Shown piece after piece: positions 34,699 to 42,124 of a stretch of DNA of 64,000 nt. The notes under the pieces are model-generated. The model searched no databases, was not told where the DNA came from, and worked only from the letters and a program-made list of their open reading frames with translations. This stretch comes from Streptomyces coffeae (GTDB lineage Bacteria; Actinomycetota; Actinomycetes; Streptomycetales; Streptomycetaceae), in the NCBI RefSeq assembly GCF_016741875.1, contig NZ_JAERRF010000013.1, forward strand, positions 62,001-126,000, in the 5' to 3' direction. Position numbers and translations under genes: made by a program. The stretch's first letter is position 1. Every line of letters starts with the position of its first letter.

Positions 34699-35850
34699 TC
34701 AACTCCTCAGGAGCAGGGCGGATGTGGGAACCCCCTCGCCCGCCGTGACCAGGCAGGTGGTGGCGCCGGGGACCTGTGCGGTGCTGGTGCCGCGCAGCTG
34801 GCTGACCCCCTCGGTGATCAGGTTGAAGCCGTGGACGTACGCCTCGCTGAGCCCGCCGCCGCTGGTGTTGAGCGGCAGCCGCCCGCCGATCTCCAGGGCG
34901 CCCCCCTCGGTGAACGCGGCGCCCTCGCCCCGCGCGCAGAAGCCGTAGCCCTCGAGCGACAGCGGGATCAGGGCGGTGAAGGCGTCATAGATCTGGGCCA
35001 CGTCCACGTCCTGGGGTCCGAAGTCGGCGGTCTTCCACAGCTGGCGGCCGGCGGTCCAGGAGGGTCCGGAGAGCGGATCGTCGTTCCAGTAGTTGACCAT
35101 CCCGTGGTGCTGGGACGGCAGCCCCTGGGCGGCGGAGTGGATGTAGACAGGCCGCCGCCGGCAGTCGCGCGCCCGCTCGGCGGAGACCACTACACAGGCG
35201 AGCGCGCCATCCGTCTCCAGGCAGTTGTCGAACAGGCACAGCGGTTCGCTGATCCAGCGCGCGGTCATGTACATCTCGCGGGTCAGCGGGCGTTCGTACA
35301 TCATCGCTGCCGGGTTCTGGTTGGCCCGGTTGCGGCAGGCGAGGGCCACATTGAAGAAGTGGTCGCGGGTGGCGCCGTACTCGTGCATATAGCGCCGGGC
35401 CAGCATCCCGATCTCATCGGCGGGGCGCAGCAGTCCGTAGGGCCGGGTCCACTGGGCCGGAGTGGGCAGCTGGACGCGGGTGTTGGTCCAGGGGCGCGGC
35501 CCGCTGCCGCGTTTGCGGGAGCGCCAGGCCACCCCGACGCTCGCCTGCCCGGTGGCGATGGCGGCGGCGAGATGGGCGACGGTGGCGCAGGAACCTCCGC
35601 CGCCGTATCCGGCCTTGGCGAAGAAGGTCACGTCCCCGGCGCCGATGGCCTTGGCGACCTCGACCTCGTCGGTCTCCTCCATGGTGTACGAGGCGAAGGC
35701 GTCCACCTCGGACGGGGCGATCCCGGCGTCGTCCAGCGCGGTGAGGATCGCGCGGCAGGCGAGGGCCTTCTCGGACTCGGGGAGCCGTTTGGCGAAGGGG
35801 GTCCGGCCGATTCCGGCTATCGCCGTCGCGTCTTTCAGGGTCGCCGCCAT
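34699..35850 (-). CDS. Thiolase-like lipid-transfer protein (second Ltp-type)
   Basis: 383-residue thiolase-fold protein, acetyl-CoA acetyltransferase-like. The region of the nucleophilic Cys reads AKAGYGGGGSCATVAHLAAA; the C-terminal part keeps the QIYDAFTALIPLSLEGYGFC and NTSGGGLSEAYVHG segments of Ltp proteins. ATG 35850 has GGAGG five bases upstream. First gene of the minus-strand operon with DUF35 and a crotonase-fold protein, under operator copy 9. A retro-aldol cleavage of a beta-hydroxyacyl-CoA, as for Ltp2, is the best inference. Confidence 0.88.
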   Translation of the reverse strand: MAATLKDATAIAGIGRTPFAKRLPESEKALACRAILTALDDAGIAPSEVDAFASYTMEETDEVEVAKAIGAGDVTFFAKAGYGGGGSCATVAHLAAAIATGQASVGVAWRSRKRGSGPRPWTNTRVQLPTPAQWTRPYGLLRPADEIGMLARRYMHEYGATRDHFFNVALACRNRANQNPAAMMYERPLTREMYMTARWISEPLCLFDNCLETDGALACVVVSAERARDCRRRPVYIHSAAQGLPSQHHGMVNYWNDDPLSGPSWTAGRQLWKTADFGPQDVDVAQIYDAFTALIPLSLEGYGFCARGEGAAFTEGGALEIGGRLPLNTSGGGLSEAYVHGFNLITEGVSQLRGTSTAQVPGATTCLVTAGEGVPTSALLLRS

Positions 35851-35921
35851 CGCCACCTCCGTGGTCGAGGTCCCCGGTGCCCGTGGCCACCGGTGCTGAC
35901 AGCGGGGAAGGCTACCGCTAA

Positions 35922-35938
35922 TCTGACGGACAGTCAGC
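35922..35938. promoter_or_regulatory. Catabolic operator, copy 9 (TCTGACGGACAGTCAGC)
   Basis: Near-perfect palindrome between the divergent thiolase-like and FadD3-like ligase genes, 40 bases before the ligase start. Confidence 0.82.
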
Positions 35939-35977
35939 TAGTGCGTACGGGCGGGCGAACCCGGCGGGAGGCGGCAC

Positions 35978-37564
35978 ATGGCGGAGGACACCATCCCGGC
36001 GCTGGTGCGGGCGGCGGCCGGGCGGTACGGCCCGACCGAGGCCGTGGTCGAGGGCCGCTCCCGGATCTCCTACGCGGAGCTGGGCGCGCGGATCGAGCGG
36101 GCCGCCGCGGCCTGTCTCGCCTCGGGCGTGGTGCCGGGCGACCGGATCGCGGTGTGGGCGCCCAACACCACCGACTGGATCGTGGCGGCGCTGGGCGCGG
36201 TCACCGCGGGCGGGGTGCTGGTCCCGCTCAACACCCGCTTCAAGGGTGCCGAGGCCGCGTACGTCCTGCGCCGGACCCGCGCCACCCATCTGTTCATCAC
36301 CGGCACCTTTCTGGGCACCTCGTATGTGGCCTCGCTGCGCAGGGCCGTGGGGGAGGGGCCGGGCCCCGGCCCGCTGCCGGGGCTGTCGCGGCTGCGCGAG
36401 GTGGTCGTCCTCGCCGACGACGCCCCGGACGACTTCCGCACCTGGAAGGAATTCCTGGCCGCCGGTGCCGCCGTACCGGACTCGGCGGTACGGACCCGGG
36501 CCGACGCGATACGTCCCGACGACCCCTCCGACATCACCTTCACCTCCGGCACCACCGGTGACCCCAAGGGCGTGGTGATCACCCACGCCCAGACCGTGCG
36601 GGTCTACGACACCTGGAGCGAGATCACCGGACTGGTACGGGGCGACCGCTACCTCATCGTCAATCCGTTCTTCCACACCTTCGGCTACAAGGCCGGGATC
36701 ATCGCCTGTCTGCTGCGCGGCGCCACGATGGTGCCGCAGCCGGTGTTCGGCGTGGAGACCGCGCTCGCCAACATCGCGGCCGAGCGCATCAGCGTGCTGC
36801 CCGGACCGCCCACCCTCCACCAGTCGCTCCTGGACCATCCGGCGCGCGCCGCCCACGACTTGTCCGCGCTGCGTCTGGTCGTCACCGGCGCCGCCGTCGT
36901 CCCGCTGGAGCTGGTGGACCGGCTGCGCGGCGAACTGCGGATCGCCACCGTGCTGACCGCCTACGGTCTGTCGGAAGCCTCCGGCACGGTCAGCATGTGC
37001 CGCCGCGGCGATCCGCCGGAGGTCGTCTCGGGATCCTCCGGGCGCGCCATCCCGGACACCGAGATCAAGGTCGTGGGACCGGGCGGCGCCACCCTGCCGC
37101 CGGGCACCCCGGGCGAGGTCCTCGTCCGCGGCTACCACGTGATGCGGGGCTACTTCGAGGACGAGGCGGCCACCGCGCGGGCGATCACCCCGGACGGCTG
37201 GCTGCGGACCGGTGACATCGGCGTTCTCGACGCGGAGGGCAATCTGCGGATCACCGACCGGGTCAAGGACATGTTCATCGTGGGCGGGTTCAACGCCTAT
37301 CCCGCCGAGATCGAGCGGCTGATCGCCCGCCACCCGGATGTGGCCGATGTCGCCGTGATCGGCATCCCCGACCCACGGCTGGGGGAGGTGGCCAAGGCGT
37401 ACGCCGTCCGCCGCCCCGAGTCCACGCTGACCGCGGACGATCTGATCGCGTGGTCGCGGCGGGAGATGGCGAACTACAAGGTGCCACGGCAGGTGGAGTT
37501 CCTGCCCGAACTGCCGCGCAACGCCGGCGGCAAGGTGCTCAAGACCGCGCTGCGGGCGCGCTGA
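35978..37564 (+). CDS. Acyl-CoA ligase (FadD3-like)
   Basis: 528-residue AMP-forming ligase. Motifs: TSGTTGDPKGVVITH (about residues 190-204), AYGLSEASG, GWLRTGDIG, DRVKDMFIVGGFNAYPAEIE and the catalytic Lys in NAGGKVLKTALR. It is closest in feel to FadD3, which activates the sterol-ring propionate HIP, but the substrate cannot be fixed without alignment. GGGAGG precedes the ATG. Second ligase of the regulon, so two different acids, or an entry acid and a later intermediate, may be activated. Confidence 0.9.
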   Translation: MAEDTIPALVRAAAGRYGPTEAVVEGRSRISYAELGARIERAAAACLASGVVPGDRIAVWAPNTTDWIVAALGAVTAGGVLVPLNTRFKGAEAAYVLRRTRATHLFITGTFLGTSYVASLRRAVGEGPGPGPLPGLSRLREVVVLADDAPDDFRTWKEFLAAGAAVPDSAVRTRADAIRPDDPSDITFTSGTTGDPKGVVITHAQTVRVYDTWSEITGLVRGDRYLIVNPFFHTFGYKAGIIACLLRGATMVPQPVFGVETALANIAAERISVLPGPPTLHQSLLDHPARAAHDLSALRLVVTGAAVVPLELVDRLRGELRIATVLTAYGLSEASGTVSMCRRGDPPEVVSGSSGRAIPDTEIKVVGPGGATLPPGTPGEVLVRGYHVMRGYFEDEAATARAITPDGWLRTGDIGVLDAEGNLRITDRVKDMFIVGGFNAYPAEIERLIARHPDVADVAVIGIPDPRLGEVAKAYAVRRPESTLTADDLIAWSRREMANYKVPRQVEFLPELPRNAGGKVLKTALRAR

Positions 37565-38067
37565 GGCCCACCGCCCCGGCCAGGACCCGCATCCGCCGCG
37601 CCACCTCGCCCAGCTCCCCCGAGGAGACGGCGAGACGCCCGGCCCCGACGGCGCGCCACGCCCCCACCTTCGCCCCTGCCTCGTCCGCGTCGCGGCCCTC
37701 GCCGTCCCAGGCGATCCGCGCCCCGGCGTTGACCGGCCGACCGCCGCTCAGCTCGTCCAGCCGCGCGCGGTGCCCGGCGAACGTCTCCGGGGTCAGCATC
37801 ACCCCTTGCCACCAGTCGCCCAGCTCGGCGGCCCGGCGCGGCGCGGCGGGGGAGTTGCCGCCGACGAGGAACGGTACCGGGCGCTCCGGAACGGGCTGGA
37901 ACACCGCCCGCTCGTCGAAGGAGTGCTACGCGTCCCGGTACGCCCCGCCGCCGTTCTCAGGGCCCTGGTGGAGATGGCGGATCAGCCGCAGGGCACGGGT
38001 CGTGCGGGGCGCGGCGGTCGGCGAAGTCGAGCCCGGCGGCGTCGAAAAGGACGACGTGCAGCCGCAT
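37539..38067 (-). pseudogene. Decayed LLM-class flavin-dependent oxidoreductase
   Basis: A good start (GGAG before ATG 38067) opens with MRLHVVLFDAAGLDFADRRA, the usual LLM N terminus, but the frame is lost within about 20 residues. The following helix (TRALRLIRHL) is in another frame, most of the TIM barrel is missing, and the later YRDA/HSFDERA segment is cut by an in-frame TAG at 37926 in place of a Tyr codon. The C-terminal part VFQPVPERPVPFLVGGNSPA is intact. At least three lesions (frameshift, internal deletion, nonsense) show long-standing decay. The 3' end overlaps the convergent ligase gene. Confidence 0.85.
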
Positions 38068-38154
38068 GGGGGCTCCTGTGACTCCGGTGGATCGAATGGC
38101 CCCTTTCCAAGGCGTGACATCGATGTGAGGGCAACACCGGGCCTGGCAAAGGAA

Positions 38155-38175
38155 CGGGCCGAGCCTTTCGGCCCG
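38155..38175 (-). terminator. Hairpin terminator of the small secreted-peptide gene
   Basis: Perfect 8-bp stem CGGGCCGA / TCGGCCCG with a 5-base loop, 25 bases after the stop at 38200, followed on the minus strand by a T-rich run (TTCCTTT). Confidence 0.65.
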
Positions 38176-38199
38176 GCCCCCGTGTGAGGTGATGAGGTC

Positions 38200-38382
38200 C
38201 TAGTGAGGTACGGGCGCGGGGAAGTGCTCGTCCGCGAGGGAGTAGTGGGCGGTGGCCCCGTTGGACTGGGACAGGGCCGGGTGCGCAGGGTCACCGGTGG
38301 ATGCCAGTGCCGGGGCGGCGATGCCCACGGCGGCGGCGGCCGCGACGGCCACGGTTATCAGGGTCTTTTTGGCGCGAGTCAT
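38200..38382 (-). CDS. Small secreted peptide with an AfsS-like C-terminal motif
   Basis: 60 residues. A Sec signal peptide (RAKKTLITVAVAAAAAVGIA, cleavage likely after APALA) leaves a mature peptide of about 32 residues ending LADEHFPAPVPH. This tail matches the DEHMPAPP repeat of AfsS, encoded 212 bases upstream on the same strand. GGAGGAG lies before the ATG. It has its own promoter region with two palindromes and its own terminator, so it is a complete gene. Function unknown; a link to AfsS by origin is an inference from the shared motif. Confidence 0.75.
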   Translation of the reverse strand: MTRAKKTLITVAVAAAAAVGIAAPALASTGDPAHPALSQSNGATAHYSLADEHFPAPVPH

Positions 38383-38417
38383 TCCAGCTCCTCCGGGCGG
38401 GGGGTTGAGATTCCCAC

Positions 38418-38445
38418 TTTGTATAACAAATGCCCATACAATGGG
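38418..38445 (-). promoter_or_regulatory. Promoter region with two palindromes, secreted-peptide gene
   Basis: An AT-rich patch upstream of the 60-aa gene holds TTTGTATAACAAA (38418-38430) and CCCATACAATGGG (38433-38445), each an inverted repeat around a 3-base centre. On the minus strand TATACA in the first palindrome could serve as -10. Regulator unknown. Confidence 0.45.
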
Positions 38446-38514
38446 TGCATATGTTCGGTCATCCGGCTTGAAAATGGCGGGTATTGGCCAAAAGAGAGGT
38501 CCCGCGACACAACA

Positions 38515-38561
38515 AGGGCCGACGCCGACGGCTTCCCCTCCCCGCCGTCGACGTCGGCCCT
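38515..38561 (-). terminator. Strong hairpin terminator of afsS
   Basis: 18-bp stem with one mismatch (arms 38515-38532 and 38544-38561) and an 11-base loop, 33 bases after the afsS stop. Confidence 0.85.
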
Positions 38562-38593
38562 GGGTATTACCTCAGTGGGCTGTGGCGCCGCCC

Positions 38594-38869
38594 CTACTCG
38601 CCGTCCTTGGCGGCGGGCTCGTTCTTCGCGGAGAGAACCTTGGGCGGCGCCGGCATGTGCTCATCCGCGGTCTGGATGGTGCTGGGGTCGACTCCGGCCC
38701 CCTCGGCACCGCCGGAACGGACCTTCGGCGGCGCGGGCATGTGCTCGTCGGCGCGGAGTTTGGGCGGCGCAGGCATGTGCTCGTCCTGCGTGGCGAGCTG
38801 AGGCGGCGCGGGCATGTGCTCGTCCATCGGCCGGAAGGCGTCGGACTGGGGCTTCTTGTCTTCGGACAT
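38594..38869 (-). CDS. afsS: AfsS, small regulatory protein with DEHMPAPP repeats
   Basis: 91 residues with four copies of DEHMPAPP, at about residues 16, 29, 41 and 69. AfsS is a small protein known from S. coelicolor (63 aa) that acts downstream of AfsR to switch on antibiotic synthesis; its imperfect repeats have this D-x-H-M-P-x-P form. The biochemical mode is not known. This copy is longer and has more repeats. ATG 38869 is preferred since GAGGA lies nine bases upstream; another in-frame ATG at 38878 touches the ribosome binding site. It is preceded by a predicted AfsR site and afsR itself, and followed by a strong terminator. Confidence 0.92.
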   Translation of the reverse strand: MSEDKKPQSDAFRPMDEHMPAPPQLATQDEHMPAPPKLRADEHMPAPPKVRSGGAEGAGVDPSTIQTADEHMPAPPKVLSAKNEPAAKDGE

Positions 38870-39041
38870 CGCGATCATTCCTCACAGCTGTGGTTGGCAG
38901 GATGTGCGACGCCCGCCCGGCGACTCCCCCGTGGGTCGCCGGACGAGCGTCTCAGAGCCGCATCACCATACGGTGGGGGCCTGACAACCGACCCGCCTGC
39001 CCCCCGCGGGGACGGATCGACTGCATTAAGAGTGCCGGGCG

Positions 39042-39063
39042 GCGATAAACGATTGATGAACGG
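39042..39063 (-). promoter_or_regulatory. Predicted AfsR binding site at the afsS promoter
   Basis: On the minus strand CGTTCATC and CGTTTATC begin 11 bases apart, the spacing expected for SARP-type activators. CTTAAT, a possible -10, starts ten bases after the second 11-base unit. AfsR is known to bind direct repeats over the -35 region of afsS in S. coelicolor, so this fits both in position and in pattern. Confidence 0.65.
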
Positions 39064-39079
39064 TCAGGAGCGCGCGCGG

Positions 39080-42013
39080 CTATGCGGCCGCGGCCGGCGC
39101 CAGCAGGCGGCGCACCTCGTCGGCCTCGGGCGCGCTCAACTGCTCGTGGATGCCGAGGGCTTCCCGCCAGCAGGCCTCGGCGCGACCGCTCTGGCCAAGC
39201 TCCATGAGCGCCTTGCCGAGCACCGTCAGGACGATGGCACGACGCCATTCACCGCCGATTCCGCGCAGGGCGAGGGCCTGTTCGGCATGGGTGGCGGCCT
39301 GGGCGGGACTGTGCATCGTCAGGTGAACTTCCGCCAGGCGCTGGTGCGTCATCCCTTCCCACAGGGGCTGGCGGCTCTCACGGAACAGCGCGAGCGCCTC
39401 GGTCAGCTCCTGAAGCGCCTCGAGCCCCTTGGCGGCCTGCGTCAGAGCCATGCCGAGCGCGTACTTCCCATTGGCCAGGCGCAGGACGTGCCCCAGGCTC
39501 TGGTAGATGTACACCCCTTGCTGCGCGAGCTCCACCGCGCTGTCCGTGCGGTCCAGCCGGAGATGGACGCGGGACAGGTTGCACAGCGCGCTCGCTTCGC
39601 CGGGGCGATTGCGATCGTTCCGGAAGGCGTCGATGGCCGCCAGGAAGCAGGTCTCCGCCTCGTCGGGACGCTTCAGGTGCAGGGCGTAAATGATGCCGCG
39701 CTGGTTCGGGATACGGCTGAGGGGCACCGGATCCTGCCCGGCCAGGCCCACGTCCATGGCGCGCTGCGCCTGCTGGTCGGCCTTCTCGTACCGTCCGGCC
39801 AGGCTGAGCGCATGCGTCAGGAAGGTGCGTGCGCGGCCCTCCGCCTGGAGGTCCCCCGCCACATGCGCGGCGCTGCTGATCGACGAGGCGACGATCTCGT
39901 ACCGGCGGGAGTTGGCGCCGGACTCCGCGAGGTCCACCGAGGCCATGAGCAGATCCGCGGCACGCCGCAGCGTGGCCCCGGAGGCGGATTGCTGGGCACA
40001 GGCCAGCAGACAGTCCGCCTCGGTGAAGAGCCAGTCGAGCGCCGCGTCCTGGTCCGGGAAGTCCAGCCCCGGCTGCTCGGTCGGTGCCAGATGGTCGACC
40101 AGACGGTCTCCGGGACGTTCCATCGCGTAGACCCGTCCCGCCGTGGCGAGATAGAAGTCGAGCAGGCGCGACAGCGCCGCGTCGCAGTCGGCCTTGGGCT
40201 GATCGCGCTCCGCGCAGTCACGCGCGTAGAGCCGCACGAGATCGTGGTACCGGTAGCGACCCGGGGCCGCGGATTCCAGCAGTGAGGCGTCGACGAGCGA
40301 TTCGAGCAGTTCCTCGGCGGCGAAGGTGTCCATATCGAGGGCGATGGCCGCCGCGGCCAGGGAGATGTCCGGGCCGTCGGCGAGGCCCAGCAGACGGAAC
40401 GCCTGGGCCTGGGCGGGTTCCAGCTGTCCGTAGCCGAGCTCGAAGGTGGCTTCGACCGCGAGGTCCCCGGCGCGCAGCTCCGCCAGTCGCCGCCGCTCGT
40501 CCGCGAGCTTGCGCGCGAGTACGGCGACGGTCCACGTCCGGCGTGAGGCGAGCCTGGAGGCGGCGATGCGGATGGCCAGAGGAAGGAAGCCGCACGCCGC
40601 CACCACGTCCATGGCGGCCTTCCGCTCCGCGCCCACCCGCTCGTCGCCCACTATCCGGGTGAAGAGGGCCAGCGCCTCCTCCGGGCTCATCACATCGAGG
40701 TCGACCAGATGTGCGCCTTCCAGGTCGACCATGCGATTGCGGCTGGTGATGAGGGCCGCGCAGCCTTCCGCGCCGGGCAGCAGGGGCCGCACCTGTGCCG
40801 CGTCCCGGGCGTTGTCCAGCAGCGCCAGGACACGGCGTCCGTCCAGTGTCGACCGGTACAGCGCGGCGCGCTCCTCGACGCCGTCGGGAATGGCGGAGTC
40901 AGGGGTTCCCAGAGAACGGAGGAACGCGCCCAGGACCGCGTGGGGTTCGGCCACGACCGGGCCTGCGCCCTGTAGATCGACGTAGAGCTGACCGTCGGGG
41001 AAGTGATGGCGCGCGGCGTGTGCCACATGGACGGCGAGCGTGGTCTTGCCGACGCCGCCGATGCCCGCCACCGCTGACAAGGCCATGACATCCTGGCCAG
41101 TTGTGGAGAGCTGGTCGCTCAGTTCATTGACAAAAGAGACACGGCCGGTGAAGTCCGGCACTGTCGCCGGGAGCTGTGCGGGCCGCACGAAGGTGGGCCC
41201 GGTCGGCCCGAGCCCGCTGGCTGCCGCGGCGGGGCTGGCCAGCTCCGCGTCGGCCTGAAGGATGCGTTGTTGAAGCTCGGAGAGCTCGGCGCACGGGTCG
41301 ACGCCCAACTCCTCGGCGAGCAGTTCGCGGGTGTCGGCGTACACGGCCAGTGCCTCGGCCTGACGACCGCTGCGGTACAGGGCCAGCATCAGGAGCATGC
41401 GCAGATGCTCGCGCAGGGGATGGGCGGCGGTCAGGGCGGTGAGCTCGGATACCGCCTCCGCGTGGTGGCCGAGCTCCAGATCCAGGTCGAGGCGCGACTC
41501 GATCAACGCCAGATGGCGCTCCTCGAGCCGGATGCGCTGTGCCTCCGCGTACGGACCGGGAACTCCGGCGAGCGGTTCACCGGCCCACAGGTCCAACGCC
41601 TTTGTGGTCAGCTCATGAGCCAGGGCACGGTCTCCGGACTGCTGTGCCTTCTCCGACTCCGCGACCAACTGCTCAGCGACATCGGCATCCAGGGCGTCCA
41701 TGCCCGCGCGGATCGCGTAGCCGCCCGATTCGCTGATCAGTACGTCCGAGTCCGGCCCGAACGCCTTGCGGAGCCGCGAGGCGTAGGTCCGCAGCGCGGC
41801 CACCGCGGCGTCCGGCGGGTCCTCCCCCCACAGACCGTCGACCAGCTCCGGTGCGGTCACCGTGCGTCCGCCGCGCAGCAGCAGGGCGGCGAGCAGCGCG
41901 CGCTGCTGTGGCGAGCCCATGCTGAGCTGTGTCTCACCCCGCCAGGCTCGGACCGGTCCGAGCACGGTGAAGCGCAATTGCTGCCCCTGCACCCGCTCTG
42001 TGTCGCCGGCCAT
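39080..42013 (-). CDS. afsR: AfsR, SARP-family transcriptional activator with ATPase and TPR domains
   Basis: 977 residues. Domain order: OmpR-type winged helix (about 12-100, SPQQRALLAALLLRGGRTVT and LRTYASRLRKAFG), bacterial transcriptional activation domain (about 110-255), NB-ARC ATPase with P-loop GGVGKTTLAVH near residue 322, and C-terminal TPR repeats (about 600-960). AfsR is phosphorylated by AfsK and other kinases, binds the afsS promoter and recruits RNA polymerase. Length agrees with S. coelicolor AfsR (993 aa). GGGGGAG precedes the ATG. It is followed at once by afsS. In this genome afsK lies about 6.6 kb away, with catabolic genes between. Confidence 0.95.
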   Translation of the reverse strand: MAGDTERVQGQQLRFTVLGPVRAWRGETQLSMGSPQQRALLAALLLRGGRTVTAPELVDGLWGEDPPDAAVAALRTYASRLRKAFGPDSDVLISESGGYAIRAGMDALDADVAEQLVAESEKAQQSGDRALAHELTTKALDLWAGEPLAGVPGPYAEAQRIRLEERHLALIESRLDLDLELGHHAEAVSELTALTAAHPLREHLRMLLMLALYRSGRQAEALAVYADTRELLAEELGVDPCAELSELQQRILQADAELASPAAAASGLGPTGPTFVRPAQLPATVPDFTGRVSFVNELSDQLSTTGQDVMALSAVAGIGGVGKTTLAVHVAHAARHHFPDGQLYVDLQGAGPVVAEPHAVLGAFLRSLGTPDSAIPDGVEERAALYRSTLDGRRVLALLDNARDAAQVRPLLPGAEGCAALITSRNRMVDLEGAHLVDLDVMSPEEALALFTRIVGDERVGAERKAAMDVVAACGFLPLAIRIAASRLASRRTWTVAVLARKLADERRRLAELRAGDLAVEATFELGYGQLEPAQAQAFRLLGLADGPDISLAAAAIALDMDTFAAEELLESLVDASLLESAAPGRYRYHDLVRLYARDCAERDQPKADCDAALSRLLDFYLATAGRVYAMERPGDRLVDHLAPTEQPGLDFPDQDAALDWLFTEADCLLACAQQSASGATLRRAADLLMASVDLAESGANSRRYEIVASSISSAAHVAGDLQAEGRARTFLTHALSLAGRYEKADQQAQRAMDVGLAGQDPVPLSRIPNQRGIIYALHLKRPDEAETCFLAAIDAFRNDRNRPGEASALCNLSRVHLRLDRTDSAVELAQQGVYIYQSLGHVLRLANGKYALGMALTQAAKGLEALQELTEALALFRESRQPLWEGMTHQRLAEVHLTMHSPAQAATHAEQALALRGIGGEWRRAIVLTVLGKALMELGQSGRAEACWREALGIHEQLSAPEADEVRRLLAPAAAA

Positions 42014-42069
42014 GGTCTCCCCCTGCCTGAGCTTCCTGGTCGCAGGGGTCAGTTTGCCTTGTCGACACC

Positions 42070-42085
42070 CCCTACGTCAGTAGGG
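42070..42085. other. Hairpin between the AfsR paralogue and afsR
   Basis: CCCTAC-GTCA-GTAGGG forms a perfect 6-bp stem; outer bases GACACC and GGTGTC extend it with a 4-base bulge. It could end transcription of the paralogue or act in the afsR leader. Confidence 0.4.
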
Positions 42086-42124
42086 ACCTGGTGTCTCCAC
42101 AAGGCCCACCACACTTGTCCGAAG

